Shown here in pieces: positions 1 to 9,668 of a stretch of DNA of 64,000 bases. Under the pieces are notes generated by a model. That model saw only the letters and a program-made list of their open reading frames with translations. It was not told the DNA's origin and did not search any database. Location of the stretch: positions 19,063,496-19,127,495 of the forward strand of contig CM065699.1 of NCBI GenBank assembly GCA_017654935.2. The letters run 5' to 3'. Within the stretch, counting starts at the first letter, position 1. Each line of letters starts with the position of its first letter. The position numbers were made by a program, and so were the translations under genes. The DNA comes from Phymorhynchus buccinoides. Its lineage: Eukaryota; Mollusca; Gastropoda; Neogastropoda; Raphitomidae.

Positions 1-49
1 TTCTTTTTAACCAGGATCTGCTTTTGTTTGTGATTTTTCTTCCAACCAG

Positions 50-263
50 GTTTTATGTCTGAAGAAACGAAAAACTGAAAATGGGGCTGTGGTGACCAAG
101 GCAGGCCCTTCCAGGGCTCCTTCCTTCAAGAAGAGCAAGAAAACCGTGAAGAAGTTCAAGGCGATGAAAGAAAAGTGCAAGTACTGGAGCAAGTGCTACC
201 GCAAAGAGAAGGCGCACTTGGCCGAGTTTTTGCATCATGGGGAACAAGACGATGTGGATGAAG
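50..263 (+). CDS. Ligase-fusion exon 1 of window: PBZ zinc finger
   Basis: The acceptor is CAACCAG before 50 and the donor GTATTA follows 263, ending in phase 1. The exon encodes a Lys-rich stretch, then a C2H2 finger matching the PBZ pattern (KEKCKYW, CYRKEKAHLAEFLHH). The Gly usual between the two cysteines is replaced by Trp, otherwise spacing is canonical. A GA microsatellite starts only 6 nt into the intron (about 269-292). Confidence 0.85.
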
Positions 264-426
264 GTATTAGAGAGAGAGAGAGAGAGAGAGAGGGATGGTG
301 GGGGTAGGGGCAGAGAGAAAGAGATTAAGATGACTGGGAATGTAATGCATGTATTATTGAAAGTTGTATGTATTTTTTTTAATCAATTCTTTGGAATGAA
401 TCCTGGTATGTTTGTAGATGAATAAA

Positions 427-467
<41 letters not shown>

Positions 468-1409
468 TGATAGACTGGGAGCTTAGTTTGACAAGTTGTT
501 TGACAATAGACTGGAGCTTAGTTTGTTTGATGAGTGTTTATTTTTTGCTTGTTGCCACTTGTTTTATATTCTGTATATCCTCCATGCCCCCAAGAGGGGT
601 CAAAGGATTATTATTAAATTGAAATTGAAAACTGTGTGTGTGTACATATTTTTGTAGGCAAAAGTGTTTTGAAAACAAAAACAAAAACCCACTCCTGTGA
701 AGAGACACCTTTTTGGGGGTGATTTTTAAAAAAGATCAATACTGATAAACACTAAGTGGGCTCATGCTTTGATTTTTTAAAATTTTATCTTAAATTATTT
801 TTGTGTGTGTGCGTCTTCCAGATGTGGATATGGAGGCACCCCAAAAGAAGCGTGGTCAGGAGAGCGAAGCTTTGAACGAATTTGACGAAGATGACAGGGT
901 GGAGTTTAACACTGGCTACGTGTTGGAGAGAGAGGGAGACATCTATTCCTGCTCGTGAGCTCACAGTTTTTGTATTTTAAGTAAATGAGAGGGAGACAGG
1001 GCATGGAAAGGAGAGCGAAAGAAATGATCAAAGAATTAGAACGAGAGAGAAAGACAAACAGAGATATAAAGAGAGTGAAGGAGAGAGAGAGTGACATTAA
1101 TTCAATAAAAGTTATGTTCTGGAGAAATGGTGACACCGAGCGCCCTGCTCACATGTTCAAAATGATTATTTGAAACTTAAACATGTTTTAATTGCCATTG
1201 GCATTACAACCTTTATGGCAAAGGGTCACATGAATTCAAATAAACTAATGGTATTAATTGAAAGCAGAGAGAGAAATATATAACAAACAAAAGGAATCGC
1301 AATATTGAATGCACCCGCTAGTCAGTAATTCAATAATAATATTTTTTTTAAGCGAGACTAAACAGCTGTTTATGCAAGAAATGACAGAGCAAATCAAAAT
1401 GATGATTGT

Positions 1410-1455
<46 letters not shown>

Positions 1456-1827
1456 TCAAACTTGAATATTTTAATTGCATATACGAATGTCCTTGAAAGA
1501 GAGATAGAGAGAATCATTGCTGCCATTCATGCATCTGGCCTCTTGCTTCCTTTGTTATTCATTCATCTATTCATTCCATCATTCTTTTGCTTTTCTAATT
1601 TTTCCATCTACCCTTTTTTTCTCTCAATTTTCAGGTGTGCTGGATGGAAGTCTATGAGTGTGGACAAAAACCAGCGCACCTGCAAACACCTAAAGGAATA
1701 CCTGGGCGACGATTTTGAGAAAACGCGCGTGGCCAAAATGAAGAAGAAGGCCTACGTCGCTTCTCACATCAGCGTCAGCGTGTTGCTGGCTCATAAATAT
1801 GATGAAAAGTATGTTGCTAATACAGGA

Positions 1828-1868
<41 letters not shown>

Positions 1869-2404
1869 TATGAATGCAAACTGATTTATTGCATTAGAGC
1901 AAAGATATTCTCAAAGGGTAAGATGGATTACTTAAGAGCTCGGCGAACCGGGCTGATAGAGTTATCGTTAGTGGGGACAGTACACTTTTCACAGTGGAGT
2001 CTATCCAAAAACTCAGACTGGAATTTGAACGGAGAATTCAACTGGCCTATGGACGTGTGAAATGTGTCATGTTTAAAAGGGACATAACCAGTGTTTCTGT
2101 CCTCACTACTCATATAGGGAAAAGAGACCGGATGCTTATCTTCCCCTTTAGAATATCTTTGATTAGAGTACAATTCCATTAGAAATTCAGCGCGATTTGC
2201 AAAAAGAACGAAGCAACACAAGAAAACAGCACGATTAGTCTGACATAGTTTCCATAGCAGACATAATATTTTTTTAACAGTTTTTTTCTTCTCTTTAACA
2301 GTTTTGTCACAACTCATGTTCGATTGTCAATCAAAAGCAGTGGTCGAAAGTGCGTCAAAGCTGGAAGTCTCATGCTGATCGGTCGTCATCCCAGATAATG
2401 GAGG

Positions 2405-2454
<50 letters not shown>

Positions 2455-5400
2455 TGAATTGTATGATAGCTCCAAGTTTAGCAGATGTATGAAGGTGCAA
2501 TGTAAATATAAAATGTGCGTTTTGTGAGAGGTTTGTGCTTGCAACATTTGAAAAATGTGACACATAAGAAAAAGATGTTCAGATCTTCAATGTTATCTAC
2601 CCTTTGTTTTCATCGTAAGTATGTCCAATTTGATTGTCGTTTCACTGTCTCAGTGCTTTCTAGTTTTGTGTGTATGTTGATACAGTATCTCTATTGTTCC
2701 TAGTAATGCTTGATCGAGTAATCAAATAATGACATCCAAGTTTGCCTTGTAAAGTACCGTATTTTACGGACTATAAGGAGATACTTTTCTCCTAGACTGA
2801 GACCCCTGTGTCTTATAACGTGACTGATAATATAGTAAGAAACTATAATAACAAAATCTGCATTTTGTGTAAAATTTGGGGTGTGCGCCTTATAATCAGG
2901 TGCGCCTTGTAGTCCGTAAAATACAGAACTAAAAGCAAATTGAGTTTTTGAACTCATCGACATTAAATGAGGTTAAAGCATGCTTTATTTTCTCCATGTA
3001 ATGTTTTATCAGAATGTTTTTGAAGTCATGGACTTGAAATGAAGTTAAAGCATGCTTTATTTTCTCCATGTAATGTTTTATCAGAATGTTTTTGAAGTCA
3101 TGGACTTGAAATGAAGTTAAAGCATGCTTTATTTTCTCCATGTAATGTTTTATCAGAATGTTTTTGAAGTCATGGACTTGAAATGAAGTTAAAGCATGCT
3201 TTATTTTCTCCATGTAATGTTTTATCAGAATGTTTTTGAAGTCATGGACTTGAAATGAAGTTAAAGCATGCTTTATTTTCTCCATGTAATGTTTTATCAG
3301 AATGTTTTTGAAGTCATGGACTTGAAATGAAGTTAAAGCATGCTTTATTTTCTCCATGTAATGTTTTATCAGAATGTTTTTGAAGTCATGGACTTGAAAT
3401 GAAGTTAAAGCATGCTTTATTTTCTCCATGTAATGTTTTATCAGAATGTTTTTGAAGTCATGGACTTGAAATGAAGTTAAAGCATGCTTTATTTTCTCCA
3501 TGTAATGTTTTATCAGAATGTTTTTGAAGTCATGGACTTGAAATGAAGTTAAAGCATGCTTTATTTTCTCCATGTAATGTTTTATCAGAATGTTTTTGAA
3601 GTCATGGACTTGAAATGAAGTTAAAGCATGCTTTATTTTCTCCATGTAATGTTTTATCAGAATGTTTTTGAAGTCATAGAGGCATGAAATGAGGTTGAAG
3701 CATGCTTTATGTTTCCTCCTTGTAATCGTTTCAGTCAGCATGATCCTGTGGGATGGTGGATCAGCGAAAAACTGGATGGAGTTCGTGCCTTCTGGAATGG
3801 AACGTGAGTGATCAATTAATCAATCAATCAATAAACCAGCTTATTGTCCTTTGTAAAAGCACTAGGATATTTGTTCTGCAGTCGACTATATAAACACAGC
3901 CATTACAAATGCATACATATTACGCACTAAAAATCCTTGAGTTCTGAGTAAATGTGTGTCTGTGTGTGAGTGTGTGTAAGAATGTGTATGTGTGTGCATT
4001 TGTGTGTATCTGTGTGTGTGTCTGTCTGTGTGTGAGTGTGTATAAGAATGTGTGTGTGTGTGTGTGTGTTTCACATTTACAGTGAATGTATTAATTGTTC
4101 TCTTGTGTATGCCCATTTCAGGTGTTTTTACTCAAGGTTGGGAAATGCATTCTACGCCCCATCTTGGTTTACAGCAGTGAGTATCAGTCATTTAATCTAG
4201 ATCACATTCATAAGAAATAATCTTGAATTGGGCCCATCCACTGCACAAGTAGAATTTTTTTATATAGTATTTTCCCCCCTTTGTTACCTCTTTACAATGA
4301 GAGACTTAGTGCGATTTTTCTCACGCCAGAGGGCATGACGCTCGTGTGGGGCTAATCCTCTCTATATTATTAGTTGGGGATAAAGAAAGAGAGAGAGACA
4401 GTGAGTGGTCCTACGCCCAAGTAAGAAAATCGCGTGATAAGCCCCTAGTGCATTGACTGCCCTCTGGCGTGAAAAATATCGCCATAGGTTGACCATTGTT
4501 TTGTGTTGTCCATTACAAAAACGTATCCAACGACAACAAATCCCTGGCATGTGTTTGTGTCTTTCTTTGTTTCTTTGAACTTTCGTATGGCATTGACAAT
4601 TGTTTTATCAGGTTTGTTAACCCTTTCATCTCCTGTCAGTTTTGGGAAACAACATTTAAACTTGATCTAGGCAGAAAATAGGTGGTATCGCTATCAACTA
4701 CAGGAATGGGAATTCCCTTTTGACGTGTACTAGGATAAGGCTTTTGGAGTTTTCCTCATCTCCCCAAATGAAGGTCAAATATTGAATCCTTGGATAGCAA
4801 TACCTGATTTTATACCTGTAGATTTCATGACAAAGAATGATATGTTCTGCAACAACAACAAAAACAAAGAGAAAAAAGGCACTGTTAGTGTTGGCGGTGA
4901 AAGTTTAATTGACGAAATGGCTGATAAGCTCAATTGATGCTATGGCACAGTACCTATGACTTTTTGAAAGTATTTGTTCATATAATTTTTTGTTGGTGAG
5001 GATGGGGAGTCTTATGGTACGTTAACATTTTTTACTCATAGTAGCTTTTCTTTTGCACGTTAATTCATTCGCATAGCAACGATTTTGAATTATTTTTAAA
5101 AACTCACAAATCACTCCAGCCATACACACAAACAAATCATACATAAACAAAAGGAGAAATGAAAGAAGATTACGGGTTTTTACTTCAGGTTTAGACCTAC
5201 GGAAGTCACAGGTAGATCAGACTTTTTTTTATATATAGACTTTATATAGAAAAACTACACCGATTGGTTTCCCCACAACAAACCACTACAAAAGCAAAGT
5301 CAGAGGCAAAATTGTAGTCTAAGTGAGTGAAGCGAGTTAAGAAATGACCAAGGTATGGTGTGCACACATTTACTTCCCTTGAAGCAAATGCATCAAATTG

Positions 5401-7766
5401 CCCTCTATTAATTCCGGACATATATGGCCAGAACGACTTGAATGAGTTGAAAAAGGCACCCCCCCATATTTTAACAAAACTATGATTTGTACATGAATAT
5501 TTACTTTGTCTGATCAAAGATTGAAATAGTGAGGCTTGGAGAGGAGATTGTCAAAATGAACAACGGTAGATAACTCTCCTTTAATTCGTTACTTCGTTAT
5601 TGTAAATTTATAATCACATTATATTATGAGCTGCAGGGGTCTTAGTCAGAAAGAAAAGTATCGCTTTATAATATACTCTACGCATCGGTGAATCAGACAA
5701 GTGCCCATGTGGCACTGAGAACCAAACAAGTGACCACATCCTACAGTCATGTCCACTAGTGTTCCAACAGCAAAGAAAAAAGACCTGGCCAGACCACGTC
5801 TCTGTGGCCCAGAAGCTCTTCGGAAGACTAATAATAATGCTTTACGTCCTCCCGGCCAAAGCCATATGGGACATTACTTTTTACTTTTAGATACTGGGAA
5901 AGGGGGAGCGGGACATAGAGAAAAAAAGGTTTCTATCTGCTTTAGATTTTTTGTTCTTTTTACAAATGTTTTATCTTGAATAAAGGTCAAGTCGGAAGAC
6001 TGGAGGACCTGCAACATATATATGGCCGCCTTCATATCGGATGCTGGGGTGTCCCTCTGACGTACGAGAAGAAGAAGAAGAGATAATATACTCTGTCAAA
6101 TGTGATATTCCTTTCTTCCATCTTTCTTGCTCAGGACCTTCCCCGAGACATGACGCTGGACGGAGAGTTGTTTGGGGGCCGGGGTCAGTTCCAGTCGACA
6201 GTGAAGATCGTGAAAACTGCCGAGTCTGATGACTACAAGACGATCAAATACCATGTGAGTAAAAACAAATTCAACTTAAACTTCAAGATCAACTGCCATA
6301 TAAATTCGACTTAAGCTTCAAGATCAAGTGCCATATATATGTGTGTAAAAACAAATTCGACTTAAGCTTCAAGATCAAGTGCCATATATATGTGTGTAAA
6401 AATAAATTCGACTTAAACTTCAAGATCAAATGCCATATATATGTGTGTAAAAACAAATTCGACTTAAACTTCAAGATCAAGTACCATGTGAGTAAAAACA
6501 AATTCGACTTAAACTTCAAGATCAAGTACCATGTGAGTAAAAACAAATTCGACTTAAACTTCAAGATCAAGTGCCATGTGAGTAAAAACAAATTCGACTT
6601 AAACTTCAAGATCAAGTACCATGTGAGTAAAAACAAATTTGACTTAAACTTCAAGATCAAGTACCATGTGAGTAAAAACAAATTCGACTTAAACTTCAAG
6701 ATCAAGTACCATGTGTGTAAAAACAAATTCGACTTAAACTTCAAGATCAAGTACCATGTGTGAGTAGCTAGCATTCTTAAAGACCCAGTGACGCACCACC
6801 ATTAAGTCCCTTGGGTTTTTTCTGGGTAGCTGTGACCCACATACAAATTTCCTCAACTTGAAATTGAGGCTGCTCTTTAAACTGATGTTTCGGTTTGAAT
6901 TTGGGGCCATTTATATGGGAGCCAGACTTGGTCAAAACAAGATTTCTTTCCAGTTATAAGAGGGAAAACACGTAAAACCTGTGATATTGACACATGATCT
7001 TGTGGATCTTTAAACAAATTTTGACTTAAACTTAATAAGCATTCTTCAAATTTAATTTTGTTTCTTTAGATCTGAAGAATTAGAAAACAATTTTAATGAT
7101 GAATATAAAATGAAAATTATGTAAATGTCCCTCCTTTCGATGTTCTATTGTTGTTTAACTCACCCCTCCAAAATCAATATAAATAAAACGTAAAATAATA
7201 ATAAGAAAGTTTCAGAAGCATAACGGTTATCATGCAAAGAGTTTTTAACTGTTTTGTTTGAAGAAATGTACATCTATATGACACATTTCTCTTCTTCCAT
7301 CCTCGCTCTGTCTCTCTAGCTCTCTCTCTCTCACTCTCTCTTTTTTTCTGTCTGTCTGCCTCTCTCTCTCTCTCTTTCTTTCTGTCTCCCTCCTCTCCTA
7401 TCTCTAATATTATGGTGTATGACCGTCAGGTATTTGATACCCCCAGTCTGGAATCCAAGCCCTTTGAGGAGAGAATGCAGGCCATCAAGGATTACTTTGA
7501 GGAGAAAAAGTAAGTTAACATGTTAAAGTGTAATGATTAGCGTCAATTTATTTGTAATAGGCCTAACTTTTATTGACATGATTGTTTCCTTCAGATTAGA
7601 CCTCAGGCAGCATGCTGTTTTTTCTGATTCCATATTTTGCATTTTAAAATCGGCTGTATTAGGCAGTCCATACTAGCATACAAAGTAATTTTGGTACAGT
7701 TATTGAGTTAAGGCATACTTACAGAGGAAGAATGAGAGAGAGAGAGAGTCAGAGAGAGAGAGAGAG

Positions 7767-7797
<31 letters not shown>

Positions 7798-9603
7798 CAT
7801 ACTATTAGAGAGAGGGGAGGAGAGAAATGGATAAAAAGGATGGATTAGGTGGGGCTGCATATTTGACAGCTGTTACCATTGTATTCATTGTATACCAACA
7901 TTTTGTAATACATGATCCGTTGTCAGTTCTGTTTCTTAATTTTGTTTTCATTCAAAGCGAATTGAAATTATGTTTTGTATGAGACCACATTGCAATTTCT
8001 CTTACCGAGATAATAATTTAAAAAAAATTTGACTTTGACTTGACATGCGAGAAAGAGAGAGGGAGAGAAAGAATGTGAATATGAATACAAATATGAATGT
8101 TTAATCAGGTCAAGACCATAGCCCCATACTGATGAAGTTCACATAAACAAATCTGCATAAGAAAAATAAAGAAGAAGTCAACAACAAACAAACACATCAT
8201 AAATGAAATAGTGCACTAAAGATGCAACACAACACCATAAGTATACTACTAAATCAAAGTATATGGCTACGGCAATGCATTCTTAGCTTCATAAATGTAT
8301 AAAGCTAAATCCAATAGGGATTTTTTCATGTTTTGATGCCAGCAAGAGAATCATCTGAAAGTGTCATGGGTCAGAATAGAACTTTGAATTCATTGAAGAT
8401 CGTTCAAGACCGGACAGCAGAACAAATAATGCACTTCGTCTTCTCTTGCTGAGTTACACAGACAACAAATCAAATCATTATCATATACATTTCTAAATCT
8501 GAAATGATGGGAGATAAAGAGACACTGGGAAAGAAATGTGTGTGTCTGCTTGTGCCTATTTGCATGCATGCGTGCACTTTCTTTTTCATTTTTGTTCCTT
8601 TTCTTTTCCCAATATTTTCAGACCAAAGTACGCCACCTTTGTGGAGCACACCAAATGCACCAGCAAGAAGCAGCTGGACGGGATGCTAAAGTACGTTCTG
8701 GATCGAGGGGGGGAGGGGCTCATGATCAGAAAACCCAAATCCAAATACGAGCGAAGTCGATCCTACTCCCTGCTCAAGATCAAGAAGTTCTATGATGCAG
8801 AGGTGAGAGAGAGAGAGGGGGGGGGGGGGGGGGAGGAGAGAGAGAGAAAGATGTGGCTATGTGTGTGTGTGTGTGTGGCTATGTGTGTGTGTGTGTATGT
8901 GTGTGTGTGTGTGCGTGGCTATGTGTGTGTGTGTGTGTGAGGGAGGAAGTGTGGGAAGAAATGAAGGTGAATTTTGATCATTGTTTCCATTTTGGAACCA
9001 CTGTATTAAAGACTGTCACAGCTGCCATGTGGTTTAATTGCCAGGTGAAGGATTGTTGATAAAGTTAAGAAATATTGCAATCTGCACAGACTGTTTGTTG
9101 TTCTTGTACTCTTTTGAGTACTAAAGTTTATGAGAAGCATCTGTAACATTTTATTTTGTCAGAAAAGTATGTAAGGAGATTATTGGGCATTCAATAGCAC
9201 ATGCCAACCATATGATTCCTTTTTTTGTTTCAATTAAAAAAAAAAAAGAATGAATGAGAACAAGCGAACATATGAATGCATTTGACATTTAGCATGGCAG
9301 CATACATTCGTCCAACCATATGAGTCCTTGTTTTATTGAAAACACTTTGATGCTTTTGATGTTGTTTGATACACGTAAAACTATCTGACTTGTGTGAGAT
9401 CTATACAATATAACCTTATAGATCTGCATGAAAATTCCCTTATTGTGTCTTTGCAAGTTCTGATATTGTGTTATTTTGCTTTTTAAATTTCCAGGCCATA
9501 GTGATTGGCCATGAGAAAGGCAAGGGGAAGAACCAGTTTGTGTGCGGAGCTCTTCGCTGCAGGATGGCCTGTGGCATGGAGTTCTCTGTCGGATCAGGGT
9601 AAG

Positions 9604-9668
<65 letters not shown>

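Noticed and set aside
2929..3741. 270-codon minus-strand ORF of 24-residue repeats
   Set aside because: It exists because the 72-bp unit is divisible by three; it opposes the ligase gene and has no protein-like features.
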